Assembly (NCBI GenBank): GCA_934378195.1
Contig: CAKRPO010000037.1
Span: 1-22,755, forward strand
Reading direction: 5' to 3'
Origin: an uncultured Blautia sp.
GTDB taxonomy: Bacteria; Bacillota; Clostridia; Lachnospirales; Lachnospiraceae
Length of the DNA: 22,755 nucleotides
Shown here: piece after piece, positions 22,663 through 22,755 of the stretch
Layout of the letters: the number at the start of each line of letters is the position of its first letter
Numbering within the stretch: the stretch's first letter is position 1
The notes under the pieces: model-generated
What the model was told of the DNA's origin: nothing
Seen by the model: the letters and a program-made list of their open reading frames with translations, nothing else
Databases searched by the model: none
Translations under genes and position numbers: made by a program

Positions 22663-22755
22663 ATTACTGTTCACTCCGTTCGCAGTAACTTGGTCAAAAT
22701 GCATTCCAAATCACCTTCGGTGATGGCATTTTGCCCCGTATGTCTCGGGATTTTG
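22663..22755 (-). repeat. Dispersed repeat, copy D, within a longer composite element cut by the window end
   Basis: The 27-nt repeat (22663-22689, plus strand ATTACTGT ... GCAGTAAC) continues into TTGGTCAAAATGCATTCCA, matching the flank of copy A in reverse. Beyond it CAAAATGC/GCATTTTG (22695-22702 and 22726-22733) encloses a second hairpin ATCACC-TTC-GGTGAT. The element then continues to CGGGATTTTG at the edge. No coding frame is evident. Confidence 0.75.

Overview
The window looks like a chromosomal segment of a gut-type anaerobic Firmicute, most likely family Lachnospiraceae (Dorea, Coprococcus, Mediterraneibacter or a relative). The evidence is strong AGGAGG-type ribosome binding sites, TTGNNN-N17-TATAAT promoters, a glycyl-radical (oxygen-sensitive) ribonucleotide reductase, an HPKTGD-type sorting signal, an ECF-type ThiW, and moderate GC. 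The genus is inferred from gene style, not from a marker gene.

Positions 1-8000 hold a loose set of single-gene units, each with its own promoter. They are the 3' end of an AbgB-like M20 amidohydrolase, a two-CBS-domain protein, asparagine synthetase A, a zinc-ribbon membrane protein of unknown function, class III ribonucleotide reductase (nrdD) behind two NrdR-like boxes, an isolated EutJ-like chaperone, and an isolated carbamate kinase. Short palindromic repeats (27 nt, arms GTTRCTGT/ACAGTAAC) recur in the gaps and bracket the carbamate kinase gene.

Positions 8060-16435 form a sugar-use block. It runs mutarotase (aldose 1-epimerase family), ROK regulator, class II ketose-phosphate aldolase, YihS-like AGE-family isomerase, PfkB sugar kinase, SGNH esterase, ribose-type ABC ATPase and a permease. 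The role set (mutarotase, isomerase, kinase, aldolase, regulator) matches the E. coli yih sulfoquinovose operon except for the aldehyde reductase. However, the two Gln positions I associate with sulfonate binding in YihS are His and Pro here, so the substrate is probably another aldose such as mannose or a modified hexose. The permease stops at about half length, its stop codon lies inside a terminator stem, and no substrate-binding protein follows. The importer therefore looks broken in this genome or assembly.

Positions 16436-18204 hold a structured-looking leader and a secreted, acidic, wall-anchored protein.

Positions 22651-18227 (minus strand) hold a complete thiamine operon, thiW-thiM-thiE-thiD-thiC. 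It has a clear promoter, a canonical TPP riboswitch and an attenuator terminator. The organism appears to make the pyrimidine (ThiC, ThiD) and salvage the thiazole (ThiW, ThiM), joining them with ThiE. The window ends inside a longer copy of the dispersed repeat family.

No tRNA, rRNA, CRISPR array, transposase or phage gene was recognised.
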